DNA from: an uncultured Eubacteriales bacterium
Lineage (GTDB): Bacteria; Bacillota; Clostridia; Lachnospirales; Lachnospiraceae
NCBI GenBank assembly: GCA_900318615.1
Contig: ONLK01000013.1
Location: 15,096-48,287 of the forward strand
Direction: 5' to 3'
Length of the DNA stretch: 33,192 nt
Positions 24,473-33,192 of the stretch are shown one piece after another. The number at the start of each line of letters is the position of its first letter. Position 1 is the stretch's first letter. The translations under genes were made by a program, and so were the position numbers. Under the pieces are notes generated by a model. That model did not search any database. It worked only from the letters and a program-made list of their open reading frames with translations, and was not told the DNA's origin.

Positions 24473-27409
24473 TCAGTCTGTCTGGGTATTGTCACTGGTT
24501 ACCTGCATGGCGTGACCGGTAATAAGACTCTCATCCGGCTCTGTCTTGAAGTAGTAGGAAATGACATCTCTGGCGATGGAAGCCGCATTCGCCGACGTAT
24601 ATCCATTGGCTACACGGACGGCAATCGCCATCTGCGGGTTATCGTACGGCGCGTAACCGATAAACTGTGCATGGTTCGGTTTTGATGTCGTCTCCTGAGC
24701 GGTACCGGTCTTTCCGGCTACAGCTACATCCGTATAATTGGCAAACTGACTGTGCTGCTGGATCATAGCTCTCATGCCGGAATGGATCGCATCCCACAGC
24801 TCCTGCGGAAGATCAACCGTGGTGTGTACGACCGGTTCCTGCTCTCCGATGGTATTGCCGTCGGAATCGGTGATCCGGTCGATCAGCGTCAGATCATAGC
24901 AGGTTCCGCTGTTGGCAATGGTATTGACACATCGCGCCATCTGTGTCAGCGTGAAAGCGGTATCCGACTGGCCGATGGCCATTCGTACGGCATCGCTTGT
25001 CGCCATATGGGGCGGGGTTTCCGGCACTTCTACTCCTGAGGTGGAATCAAAACCGTACATTGCTGCGTATTTCTGCAGTGTCGCCACGCCGACGCTGTCT
25101 TCGTATTCAACATTTCCATCTTCACCGATGACGCCGTTTACCGTAGCCAGACGCCAGCCGATCGAATTGAAATAGAAGTTGCACGAATCGCGGATTGCCG
25201 TCTGCAGGGTCTCGGTACCGTGGGCTCCGGGGTATACCCAGCATTTCACGGGAGGATCGACCGAATCGAACTTTCCGGTGCAGGTGATACCCTCATCGAT
25301 GCTTACCACCCCTTCCATGACACCGGCGGTTGCGGTTACCAGCTTAAATGTAGATCCGGGCGCCAGTACCTCCTGCGTTGCACGGCTGTAAAACGGAGAG
25401 GAAAGATCGGTGACCAGCTTATTATAGTAAGCAACATCCATATCATTTACCAGCCGGTTATTGTCATACCCCGGATACGAAACACAGGCACGGACATCCC
25501 CCGTGTTCGGATCCGTGATGACAATAGCTCCGGAACACGGTGTCAGCGCCAGCTGCCCGGGTGTGATTTCCAGGTTGTAAATTTTCCGGAGGATGAAGTC
25601 ATAGGCGCTCATGGAGCCATCCGAAAGCGCATTGTAATCATCCTGATTCATAAGCAGAACGCCCTGGTCGAAAAGCAGCAGACATACCTGCGCTCCCGAT
25701 AGAGATCCCTCACGAAGCATGTATCGGAAAATATGCTTGGTAAAATCGGTATCCTCCCTGAGATAATTTTCAATATAATCAGAAAGAGTGTTGTAAATCT
25801 CATCCGAATCCATGTAAACAGTATCTTCCACGATGCCGTTGATATCGATCCAGTCTCTGGAGATGGCATAGGTAAGGAATTCCTGCAGAGATATGGTTTC
25901 ATCCTCACTCCATGCTTTCCAGGTAAGATCCGATTTATCGATGGCATCTGAATTCAGAATACCGGTCTCCTGCAGCATGTTGTTCACGATGTAGGATTGA
26001 TATACCTGCATCTCTTCCGAAAGATCCTTGTAGGGTGTCGGATCGGATGTCGTCAGCTGATCGCGGATTTCATTAAAAACGGTGTCGCTCTTCTTAAGGA
26101 ACTGCTGATATACGTTTTTTTCGTTTTCCGAAGCATCCGGATTGGACAGATGGTTCACGTCCAGAACGTTATTTTCAAATAACGCAAAGTAAACATCGTA
26201 AACCGGAATAACGTAGTCATCGGACGACTGATATTCCGTATTTACCTCCTCGGCATCAATAATATTCTGGCACAGAATGCCGGCAATATACTGCTCCAGT
26301 ATCTTATAGGCGGCGACCTGCAGATCGGAATTCAATGTCAGATACAGAGAATCCCCGGCTTGAGATTCCGTGACAGATTCCACGCTCAAGGTACGCCCGA
26401 CATTGTCAACGAAAATGGTTTCGGATCCCTTTGTGCCCTGCAGTTTTGTCTCCATGATCTTTTCAATGCCGACCTTGCCGACAATATCCCCTGAATCATA
26501 GTCCATATCCGGATTTTCTTCCTGCAGTTTCTTCAGCTCCTCCGAGGAAACCTGACCGGTATAGCCGATGATCTGCGAAAAGTACTCGGCGTTATTGTAA
26601 ACACGTTTGTAGCTTTCCTCCACATCAATCCCCGGAAGTTCATCCTTGTTCTCCATAATCTGAGAGACCGTGCTGTCGGAAATGTTTCTGGCGACTGTTA
26701 CGGAATTATACCGCTGATAGGAGTTCTGCGCAATTCTGCTCCGAAGCGCCGCCAGCTGCAATATTTCCTCATCCGACAGATCCGACGGAAGACCGTTATC
26801 TTCCAGCTCCTGAGCCGTTGTATCCGGATCCGCAATTCCATAGTATTTGGAGGAACACAGCAGCCGGATCATATCTTTCGCAGTAATATTCCGCTGTTCG
26901 TCTGTCAGATCATCGATGTAGCTCTCACCGAAAATATCCGCCTTGAAACGGCTCAGTGTAAACCCCTGACAGTCATAGGCAAAGTTTCCGTCCTCCGTCA
27001 GGATAATATGAAAATTTGTGTAGATGGAATCTCCATGGCTCTCGATCATCCGGATGGTACGATACAAAATTCCATTCAGCGTAACATTGTGATCGTGAGT
27101 GGAGCTGTAGGTTCCGTTATCCTGAAACGTTACATTGTGCGTCAGCTCATTGTATGCCAGGAGATTTCCGTTAACATCGTAAATCTGCCCCCGGGTACTC
27201 GGAAGTTCCCTGGTCTTTTTGATGGACATGGCAAAATTATTCAGATAATTCTCGCCGTTTACAATCTGAAGTGTATAAAGGCGCACGATCAGAAGAATGC
27301 CCATCACCACGAACAGCGCAATTTCAATGCCCGTGCGAAGCACCATATTTTTTTCGTGATTTTTAAATCCTTTAAACAATCTTTTCTGTCCCCTTGTTAT
27401 GCAGCACAT
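24473..27409 (-). CDS. mrdA: penicillin-binding protein 2 (elongasome transpeptidase) with large insert
   Basis: Class B PBP that cross-links peptidoglycan in side-wall growth with RodA. It has one membrane segment (about 24-46), a dimerisation domain beginning with RELPSTRGQIYD, and a transpeptidase domain with S686-T-F-K689, S742-C-N744 and K900-T-G902. The protein is 978 residues, far above the 600-700 of most PBP2. About 245 residues (roughly 378-622) are inserted between LQVAAYKILEQY and GAIVITDPNTGD. The start is uncertain: ATG at 27409 has no spaced Shine-Dalgarno, while TTG at 27379 has AAGGGGA about nine bases upstream. Confidence 0.94.
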   Translation of the reverse strand: MCCITRGQKRLFKGFKNHEKNMVLRTGIEIALFVVMGILLIVRLYTLQIVNGENYLNNFAMSIKKTRELPSTRGQIYDVNGNLLAYNELTHNVTFQDNGTYSSTHDHNVTLNGILYRTIRMIESHGDSIYTNFHIILTEDGNFAYDCQGFTLSRFKADIFGESYIDDLTDEQRNITAKDMIRLLCSSKYYGIADPDTTAQELEDNGLPSDLSDEEILQLAALRSRIAQNSYQRYNSVTVARNISDSTVSQIMENKDELPGIDVEESYKRVYNNAEYFSQIIGYTGQVSSEELKKLQEENPDMDYDSGDIVGKVGIEKIMETKLQGTKGSETIFVDNVGRTLSVESVTESQAGDSLYLTLNSDLQVAAYKILEQYIAGILCQNIIDAEEVNTEYQSSDDYVIPVYDVYFALFENNVLDVNHLSNPDASENEKNVYQQFLKKSDTVFNEIRDQLTTSDPTPYKDLSEEMQVYQSYIVNNMLQETGILNSDAIDKSDLTWKAWSEDETISLQEFLTYAISRDWIDINGIVEDTVYMDSDEIYNTLSDYIENYLREDTDFTKHIFRYMLREGSLSGAQVCLLLFDQGVLLMNQDDYNALSDGSMSAYDFILRKIYNLEITPGQLALTPCSGAIVITDPNTGDVRACVSYPGYDNNRLVNDMDVAYYNKLVTDLSSPFYSRATQEVLAPGSTFKLVTATAGVMEGVVSIDEGITCTGKFDSVDPPVKCWVYPGAHGTETLQTAIRDSCNFYFNSIGWRLATVNGVIGEDGNVEYEDSVGVATLQKYAAMYGFDSTSGVEVPETPPHMATSDAVRMAIGQSDTAFTLTQMARCVNTIANSGTCYDLTLIDRITDSDGNTIGEQEPVVHTTVDLPQELWDAIHSGMRAMIQQHSQFANYTDVAVAGKTGTAQETTSKPNHAQFIGYAPYDNPQMAIAVRVANGYTSANAASIARDVISYYFKTEPDESLITGHAMQVTSDNTQTD

Positions 27410-27460
27410 TCCGCCCGGCTGTACTCTGACCGCCGCCGGACGGCAGGCAGTTTTTCCGTC

Positions 27461-27979
27461 TTATACGAGACTGTCAATACTCCGCTTATCTGTCTTGTCC
27501 AGCTTCCGATTAATCTTAAACAAAAGATGATAGGTGATAAACGTCATGATAATCGTATACAGAATTTCCGGTATAATAATTCTGCCAAGATAATAGAAAA
27601 AGTGTATTCTTCCGCGAAGCGCGAACATGAAGAAATAGTAAACGATTCCATACAGAAGATCCGCAAGACTGATCAGAAGCAGCGGAGTCTTAATATCGTC
27701 ATCGTAGAAAATACGGTACGAATAACCGAAAATATAACCGATCCACATGTAAACCATCGCGTTGAATCCGATGGTCCCCGGGAAGAGGATGTCCATCAGA
27801 AGACCGCCGAAGAAACCTGTCAGAAGTCCGCTTTTCCTCCCGCGCATAAGCGCGAAAGAAACAGTGAGTATAATCAGCAGGTTCGGCTTGATGGAAGCAA
27901 TCTCAAATACCTGAAAAAGGCTGCACTGCGCGATAACGGTTACAAAAATCAGCGCAGCCATCGACAGCTTTCTTATCAT
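27461..27979 (-). CDS. mreD: rod shape-determining membrane protein MreD
   Basis: Small integral membrane component of the elongasome. The 172-residue protein has about five hydrophobic segments and the family pattern of an N-terminal IKPNLLIILTVSFALMRG region followed by GLLTGFFGGLLMD. The ATG overlaps the mreC stop by four bases (ATGA), so the two are coupled. It is followed by the PBP2 gene. Confidence 0.92.
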   Translation of the reverse strand: MIRKLSMAALIFVTVIAQCSLFQVFEIASIKPNLLIILTVSFALMRGRKSGLLTGFFGGLLMDILFPGTIGFNAMVYMWIGYIFGYSYRIFYDDDIKTPLLLISLADLLYGIVYYFFMFALRGRIHFFYYLGRIIIPEILYTIIMTFITYHLLFKINRKLDKTDKRSIDSLV

Positions 27980-29037
27980 TGGCCACCGCCTCCTGTTCCG
28001 GATCCCGCCGTGCCTGCGGAGGCTGTGTCTCTGGAGGAGCCGGCGCTCCCGTCGCCGCCGGAAGGTACCGCAGCAGAAGAGGTATCGGCTGAAGTACCGG
28101 TACTGTCCGAAGACGTTCCGGACGAAGTGCCCGCAGAGGCAGCACCGGTTACATCGTCCACGACATTGGAAGAGGAATCGTCCGGGCTTGCCACGTAATC
28201 CTTTGTCTTCAGAATGACCAGTACCTCCTGAATGTGGCGAAAATCAACCACCGGCGTCAGCTGCCCGGATTTGGACAGGTTGTTCGGGTTGTTGTTAAGC
28301 TCGGAGATATACCCGATCAGAATTCCCGGCAGATATTTTTCACTGATATCTGAGGTTACCACCTTGTCGCCTACGTGTACCTTGTTCTCTGTATCCGTCA
28401 GCTGAACCAGGCTCAGAACTCCCGTATCGATCAGCTCCAGATTGCCTGCGATGATGCAGGTATCACTGGTCGTGGAAACCATAGCACTGACATTGCTGTC
28501 ATCATCAATAATCGAACGGACCGTAGCCCAGTTCGGACCAACCTTCGTGACAATTCCGACCAGTCCGGATCCGGAGATCACATTGCAGTTTACTTTGATT
28601 CCATCGGACGAACCCTTGTCGATGGTAAACTCGGAAAACCAGTTTCCGGAACCTTTGGAAATGACCCTCGCTCCTGTCGTCTCATAATCGGAATATTCTT
28701 CTTTCAGGTCCATAAGCTTCTGAAGACGGTTCAGCTCTTCCTTGTCCAGAACCAGCTGACTGTTTTCTGCCTGAAGTGCTTCTACCTGTGACTTCAGATC
28801 TTCATTCTCAGAGCGCAGCGAATCCGTATCAGTAAAGCTGTTTCCAAGACGGCCGGCCCAGCTTCCGAAGGAACTGATCCCTTTTTCAATGGGCGTCACC
28901 AGTACGCCGCCCGCCTGCCGAAGAGGGCTGAGGGCGTCCGAATTGACAATGGAAACGCCTATCAGAAGAATACAGAAAATAGAAAGTACAATAATAAACA
29001 CTTTGCTGCCCGCATGTGTGTTTTTCTTCTGTCCCAT
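27976..29037 (-). CDS. mreC: rod shape-determining protein MreC
   Basis: Membrane-anchored scaffold that links MreB to PBP2 and RodA outside the membrane. The 353-residue protein has one membrane segment (about 12-32), a coiled coil (about 72-112) and two beta-domains (about 120-270). Beyond about residue 282 lies a low-complexity tail of roughly 70 residues, almost all Ser, Thr, Gly, Ala and Asp, longer than in typical MreC. GAGGT lies seven bases before the ATG. It is 14 bases after mreB. Confidence 0.95.
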   Translation of the reverse strand: MGQKKNTHAGSKVFIIVLSIFCILLIGVSIVNSDALSPLRQAGGVLVTPIEKGISSFGSWAGRLGNSFTDTDSLRSENEDLKSQVEALQAENSQLVLDKEELNRLQKLMDLKEEYSDYETTGARVISKGSGNWFSEFTIDKGSSDGIKVNCNVISGSGLVGIVTKVGPNWATVRSIIDDDSNVSAMVSTTSDTCIIAGNLELIDTGVLSLVQLTDTENKVHVGDKVVTSDISEKYLPGILIGYISELNNNPNNLSKSGQLTPVVDFRHIQEVLVILKTKDYVASPDDSSSNVVDDVTGAASAGTSSGTSSDSTGTSADTSSAAVPSGGDGSAGSSRDTASAGTAGSGTGGGGQ

Positions 29038-29051
29038 ACCATGACCTCTGA

Positions 29052-30053
29052 TTATAATTTCGGAGCCCTCATCAGGTTCCGGTAATCTTTATTGTTAATA
29101 ATGGCAAGAATCCCACGGATTGTTGAATTGCAGGGATCCTGCAGATGATAGATCGGAAGGCCGATCTCCTTTTGCATATAGATCGGCAGGTTCAGAATCA
29201 GGGATACTCCGCCGGTGAGAAAGACCCCTTCCCTCTCAATATCCACCAGCAGTGTCGGCGGAATCCGGTCGATTACCTGCTTTATTTCATCTATGATTTC
29301 ATCGATGGTGTCAACGATGCACACAGAAACCGCCAGCGAAGGAATGACATCGGACATCGGAAGTCCGCTCAGCGTGTGGATGCCGAAAACTTTTTGTTCC
29401 AGTCTCGGCCCGTTAATCATAAAGGCGAGGTTGTTTTTCAGCTGTTCCGCTGTTTTCATTCCGATGTTGAGATTAAATTTTCGCCGAACCATCGTACATA
29501 TTTCCGAATCAAGTTTTCTTCCGCCCGTATGAAGCGTTTTTGAAAGGATCACATGTCCGGCGCTGATTACTGAAATTTCAGTGGTATCTGCGCCAATGTT
29601 CACGATCATATGACCCTTGTTTTCAAGTACGGGAAAGTTGATAGATACAATATCAGCGATGCCTTTATCGACAATCCTCACGCGTCCGTTTGTACGGGCG
29701 TCATTGAGAACATTGAAAAAAGCTCTCTGCTGTACCGGCGTGATATCCGTCGGCACAGCAAGGCATATTCCGGAGCTTTTTTTCGTAAAAGTAGTAAATT
29801 TTTTAAGTGTGTAAGAAAGGACCAGCTCCATATTCGTGGCACTGGCAATAACACCGCCCTGCATGGGGCAGGAAACTTCAACATTGCGCGGACTTTTCTC
29901 ATACATAGTAAAGGCTTCATCGCCGATCGCAATGACCTCCGTTTTATTGCGGATGGCGATCATGTTCCTTGTGTTCATGAAATTCTGCGAATCATGATCA
30001 CGAAGTTTTATCGTATCGGTGCCCAGGTCGACACCGTAAAGCGAACGAAACAT
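29052..30053 (-). CDS. mreB: MreB-like actin homologue with degenerate ATPase site
   Basis: Actin-fold protein that guides side-wall synthesis. The 333-residue length is normal, and the phosphate-1 loop (GVDLGTDT, 7-14) and adenosine loop (FLTGGVS) are recognisable. Key family residues are altered: the EEPMAAAIG segment reads DKGIADIVS (129-137), so the catalytic Glu is Lys130, and VDIGGGTTE reads VNIGADTTE (151-159), replacing the conserved Asp with Asn152. It may bind nucleotide yet not hydrolyse it well. AGGGGA lies eight bases before the ATG. It leads the mreBCD group, 38 bases after radC. Confidence 0.92.
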   Translation of the reverse strand: MFRSLYGVDLGTDTIKLRDHDSQNFMNTRNMIAIRNKTEVIAIGDEAFTMYEKSPRNVEVSCPMQGGVIASATNMELVLSYTLKKFTTFTKKSSGICLAVPTDITPVQQRAFFNVLNDARTNGRVRIVDKGIADIVSINFPVLENKGHMIVNIGADTTEISVISAGHVILSKTLHTGGRKLDSEICTMVRRKFNLNIGMKTAEQLKNNLAFMINGPRLEQKVFGIHTLSGLPMSDVIPSLAVSVCIVDTIDEIIDEIKQVIDRIPPTLLVDIEREGVFLTGGVSLILNLPIYMQKEIGLPIYHLQDPCNSTIRGILAIINNKDYRNLMRAPKL

Positions 30054-30091
30054 TCTAAATCCCCTATCTCCCCGGAATACTTTCCTGCAGT

Positions 30092-30787
30092 TTATAACAC
30101 CAGATGACTGCGCCGGAAGCTGAAGGATTGTCTGTCCCCGATAATAATATGATCCTCCAGCGGTACATCACACATTTGCGCACAATCCCTCAATCGCCGT
30201 GTCAGGCTGATGTCTTCGCGGCTGGGGGTGGGATCTCCGCTGGGATGATTGTGTACGAGTACCATTCCGACCGCTTTCCTTTTCAGCGCCAGAATGAGAA
30301 GTTCGCGCGGAGATACAATGGATGAATTTACCGTTCCCCGGAAAACGGTCTCCTCCCCGAGCAGAGCTCCACCCGAATCAAGAAGCACCAGCAGAACTTT
30401 CTCCTGCTCTTCATGTCTCATCTGCTCCATATAATAGTCCGATATTTCTTCCGGAGAATGAAAATGAATGCGGGATGAAACACCGGTTTGTGACATTCTC
30501 CTGGCAAGCTCCGCCACACTTTGCAGCATCAATGCCTTGACTCTTCCGATCCCGCGAATCTGCAGAAAATCATGCTGATCCATATGATGGAGAATCTCCA
30601 GTGAGCCGTCCGGACTCATATTCAAAATCCGGTGTGCCAGATCGAGAGCGCTTTCCCCCTGGGATCCGGACCGCAGGATAACCGATAGAAGCTGTGCATC
30701 GCTCAAAGCTGTGACGCCATACTTCCAGCCGAGTTCATAGGGCTGCTCATCCTCCGGCCGTTCCTTCATAACCGGTGTGCGGAACAT
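30092..30787 (-). CDS. radC: RadC family JAB-domain protein
   Basis: The 231-residue protein has an N-terminal ERPEDEQPYE region, a helix-hairpin-helix (IRGIGRVKA, about 75-85) and a C-terminal JAB/MPN domain with a JAMM metal motif (HNHPSGDPTPS then an acidic residue) and an upstream Glu in GEETVFRG. The family's biochemical role is unsettled; the old DNA-repair name is not well founded. The ATG at 30787 gives the usual N-terminus. A longer in-frame ORF to 31048 overlaps the flavoprotein gene and is rejected. radC directly upstream of mreB is a classic arrangement. Confidence 0.94.
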   Translation of the reverse strand: MFRTPVMKERPEDEQPYELGWKYGVTALSDAQLLSVILRSGSQGESALDLAHRILNMSPDGSLEILHHMDQHDFLQIRGIGRVKALMLQSVAELARRMSQTGVSSRIHFHSPEEISDYYMEQMRHEEQEKVLLVLLDSGGALLGEETVFRGTVNSSIVSPRELLILALKRKAVGMVLVHNHPSGDPTPSREDISLTRRLRDCAQMCDVPLEDHIIIGDRQSFSFRRSHLVL

Positions 30788-30896
30788 AGCTTCAGCTGCT
30801 TTTTCTGCCGGTACCGGCAGGCTTGAAATGGTATTGATATCTGTTGTTTTTCTGCTCAATATTGAACACCCGGTCTCTCCCGGCCGGCTTCTAAAT

Positions 30897-30925
30897 ATTA
30901 TCCTATCATTTATTTTTAAAGTCAA
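30897..30925 (-). promoter_or_regulatory. sigma-A promoter of the radC-mreB-dacA operon
   Basis: On the minus strand TTGACT (30920-30925), 17 bases and GATAAT (30897-30902) match the consensus at 5/6 each. It overlaps the stop codon region of the upstream flavoprotein gene. Transcription would begin near 30890, about 100 bases before the radC start. All genes from radC to dacA follow with short gaps or overlaps, so this is the likely operon promoter. Confidence 0.75.
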
Positions 30926-32588
30926 TGCGCAATTCGTCCGCCTGTATAAACTTAATAATTGCTTCGGAAATTCTGATTCCGTCGACAGCGGCCGAAGTAA
31001 TGCCGCCCGCATAACCGGCTCCTTCTCCGCAGGGATAGATCCCGGCATAGTTTACAGCCTGCAGCGTATCCGGATTTCGCTCAATCCGCACCGGAGATGA
31101 CGTGCGGCTTTCCACTCCGCAAAGGAGAACATCGTCCCCGTCAAAACCCGCGATCGAATGCGAAAAGGACTTCATTCCCTCCTCAATATCTGCGTTTACT
31201 GCTTCCGGCAGAATCTTTCGCACATTGGAAAGTTGCCACAGCCCCCTGATCTGCGGCGACACCGAACCGGTTTTTGTACTTGCCTGTCCGGCGCAGAAAT
31301 CTTCAAACCGCTGGACCGGTATTTTTCCCTGTGCAAGAGCGCAGGCCCGCTCTTCCAGCTTTCGCTGAAAAGCAACGCCGCAAAGCGGATCCTCCTTCGA
31401 TGCCGGGCCTATAGCGTAATCCTCCGGACTGACCGTCACGACAATGGCACTGTTTGCGTTTTCTCCGTCCCGGCGGCTGTAGCTCATGCCGTTGACGGCC
31501 AGCCTGCCTTTCTCGGAGGAAGCATTCACCACATATCCCCCCGGGCACATGCAGAAGCTGTACACTCCGTGCCCGTCCTTCGCCTGATGCGTAACCTTGT
31601 AAGAAGACGGGGGCAGTTCATATGGGCAGAAACGGCCGTACATCTGCTCATCAATCATGCGCTGGGGGTGCTGTACCCTCAGTCCTACCGCAAAAGCCTT
31701 CGGATTCATCGCAAAATGATGTTCTTTTAGCATAGCGAACGTATCACGGGCGCTGTGCCCGACCGCAAGTACCAGAATATCGGTCCTGAGATACTGTATT
31801 TTTTTATCTCCATCTGCGGTGCTGCAGACAGCCAGGTCATAGGTTCCGTCGGTATTTTTCCGAAGATCATCCAGACGGCTTCCGAAACGATATTCTCCGC
31901 CGAGGCTTTCTATCTCGTATCGGATATTTTTCACGACTTTCTTCAAGACATCCGTGCCTACGTGAGGCTTAAAACTATATAAAATAGAGGGATCCGCCCC
32001 AAAGCGGACAAAGGTTTCAAGAACAAACCGTATGCGGCCTTCCGGATCTTTGATCATGGTATTAAGTTTCCCGTCTGAAAATGTGCCGGCTCCTCCCTCG
32101 CCGAACTGTACGTTCGATTCAGTATTCAGCTCACCGCATTCCCATAAATGATCTACGCTGCGGGTACGTGCATCAACATCCTCGCCGCGCTCCAGAATAA
32201 TCGGGCGAAGAGCGCTTCGTGCCAGCAGGAGGGCACAGAACATACCCGCCGGTCCGCTTCCGACAATAACCGGCCGCAGATCGGGATCTGTCCGGCGTAC
32301 GGCAGCTGCATTTACAGCGGGGAAATGATACTCCCGGATCCGGACGGCAGATACATTCCGGTTCCTTCGAACCGCCGGGTGGCCGAGGATCTTCGCGTCA
32401 TTCCCGGTTTCAACATCAACAGTATAAATATAAAAGATGTCCGGTTTTTTTCTCGCATCCACCGACTGACGCCGGATATGGATGTCTGTTTTTTCATTGT
32501 CCCGCAATCTCAGAATTCGTCTTACTTCTCTTTCAAGCTCTTCCGGCGTATGATCCGGATGCAGTTTCAGCTGAGAAATTCGAATCAA
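30906..32588 (-). CDS. FAD-dependent oxidoreductase (COG2509-like)
   Basis: A 560-residue cytoplasmic flavoprotein with an N-terminal basic domain (1-95), a GSGPAGMFCA dinucleotide-binding motif (about 108) and a C-terminal CGEGAGYAGGI flavin-binding motif. It resembles the COG2509 family of uncharacterised FAD-dependent dehydrogenases, whose substrate is unknown. The start is TTG at 32588 with AGGAGGAG upstream, giving the usual MIRISQLKL start of this family. It overlaps the preceding flavoprotein gene by 56 bases, so translational coupling is likely. Confidence 0.9.
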   Translation of the reverse strand: MIRISQLKLHPDHTPEELEREVRRILRLRDNEKTDIHIRRQSVDARKKPDIFYIYTVDVETGNDAKILGHPAVRRNRNVSAVRIREYHFPAVNAAAVRRTDPDLRPVIVGSGPAGMFCALLLARSALRPIILERGEDVDARTRSVDHLWECGELNTESNVQFGEGGAGTFSDGKLNTMIKDPEGRIRFVLETFVRFGADPSILYSFKPHVGTDVLKKVVKNIRYEIESLGGEYRFGSRLDDLRKNTDGTYDLAVCSTADGDKKIQYLRTDILVLAVGHSARDTFAMLKEHHFAMNPKAFAVGLRVQHPQRMIDEQMYGRFCPYELPPSSYKVTHQAKDGHGVYSFCMCPGGYVVNASSEKGRLAVNGMSYSRRDGENANSAIVVTVSPEDYAIGPASKEDPLCGVAFQRKLEERACALAQGKIPVQRFEDFCAGQASTKTGSVSPQIRGLWQLSNVRKILPEAVNADIEEGMKSFSHSIAGFDGDDVLLCGVESRTSSPVRIERNPDTLQAVNYAGIYPCGEGAGYAGGITSAAVDGIRISEAIIKFIQADELRIDFKNK

Positions 32589-33192
32589 TTTTCACTCCTC
32601 CTGCGGCTGCTTTTCCTGCAGCTGTTCCGCTTGACCAGGCCCACTGCAGATTGTAGCCTCCGCACTCTCCGTCCACGTCCGCCAGCTCTCCGCATACGAA
32701 AAGACCCGGCCATTTTTTAACCTCCAGTGTTTTCAGGTCAAGCTCTGTAAGATCCACCCCTCCGGCGGCAGCCTGGGCACCGGCAAGCTCGCGGACACAA
32801 CGAACGGTAAGATTCATATTCTTCATCGCCCGGGCTGCCAGGCGGGCGGCATCTTCCGTTCCATCCCCGCCGGCACCGTTTCCTTCTTTCCGCTTCTTTT
32901 TATTCTTTCCCAACTGCTCTTTTACCTGACAGGCTATGACGGAAAGCACATGCGGGGGAAGATAGCCGCACAGTTTCTTTTCAATATCGCATCCGTCTCC
33001 CAGCAGATTCTGAAACTGTTCTCCGGCTTTCTCCTGCGTGTATTCATCAAGGAGATCTATACGAAGACGGACGCTTTTTCCTTCGGAAAGCCACTGGGAG
33101 GCATATCGGCTCAGATTGAAAATGACAATGCCGGACACGCCGCTCTCCACCCACTGAACCTGCCCGTACTCGCTGATCTCACTCTCCTCTGA
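32533..33192 (-). CDS. BaiN/RdsA (HI0933-like) flavoprotein, 5' end cut by window
   Basis: C-terminal 219 codons of a larger FAD/NAD(P) oxidoreductase (family about 400-420 residues). The frame runs open to the window edge, where the deduced sequence continues as WVESGVSGIVIFNLSR, matching the family. Diagnostic C-terminal motifs are FVCGELADVDGECGGYNLQ and WAWSSGTAAG. Its last 18 residues overlap the next gene in another frame. Function in this organism is unknown; family members include BaiN-type bile-acid reductases and aminoacetone oxidase-like proteins. Confidence 0.88.
   Translation of the reverse strand, partial: SEESEISEYGQVQWVESGVSGIVIFNLSRYASQWLSEGKSVRLRIDLLDEYTQEKAGEQFQNLLGDGCDIEKKLCGYLPPHVLSVIACQVKEQLGKNKKKRKEGNGAGGDGTEDAARLAARAMKNMNLTVRCVRELAGAQAAAGGVDLTELDLKTLEVKKWPGLFVCGELADVDGECGGYNLQWAWSSGTAAGKAAAGGVKIDSNFSAETASGSYAGRA

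Noticed and set aside
30788-31048. N-terminal extension of radC
   Set aside because: It overlaps the end of the flavoprotein gene and the operon promoter, and the family starts near the ATG at 30787.

Overview
The window looks like chromosomal core sequence from an anaerobic, rod-type Firmicute, most likely a Lachnospiraceae-like Clostridium relative. This rests on gene content and order: a 804-aa bacterial-type LeuS, pyruvate formate-lyase with its activase, butyrate kinase, a SepF/YlmH division cluster, and an mreBCD-pbp2-minC-rodA-mgsA elongation cluster. I see no tRNA, rRNA, CRISPR array, transposase or prophage gene. Of 27 genes called, 26 are on the minus strand; only leuS is on the plus strand. 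No gene-free stretch exceeds 300 bases.

Layout from left to right: leuS (+) runs into a terminator and two further hairpins, where it converges with a 1389-aa exported protein (2798-6967, minus) of unknown function. Next, read leftwards on the minus strand, comes a fermentation block: metallophosphoesterase, butyrate kinase, a Crp/Fnr regulator, then pflA-pflB. A perfect FNR-type operator (TTGAT-N4-ATCAA) lies in front of pflA at -41.5 from an inferred extended -10 promoter, and the neighbouring regulator has the E-x-x-S-R recognition helix that reads this operator.

The middle (13355-20234) is a division and housekeeping operon in the order HlyD-like membrane protein, yggS, sepF, ylmH, aroB, lspA, rluD, dtd. 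It is preceded by a small P-loop NTPase with its own promoter, and by a terminator hairpin placed directly in front of the HlyD-like gene's ribosome-binding site.

The right part (20921-30787) is one long cell-shape operon: radC, mreB, mreC, mreD, pbp2, minC, rodA, mgsA, dacA. A good sigma-A promoter (30897-30925) drives it. The genes make the elongasome (MreBCD, PBP2, RodA) and a cell-wall carboxypeptidase. Several parts depart from textbook form: MreB has lost key ATPase residues; MinC has no minD/minE beside it and lacks the RSGQ MinD-docking motif; MgsA has two active-site substitutions (Glu for Asp71, Asn for His98 in E. coli numbering); and PBP2 carries an insert of about 245 residues. 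The right edge holds two flavoprotein oxidoreductases, the last cut by the window end.

The strongest candidates for something new are this divergent MreB/orphan MinC combination, the substituted MgsA, the large exported protein, and the terminator-led HlyD/SepF operon. All functional statements are from sequence reading only.
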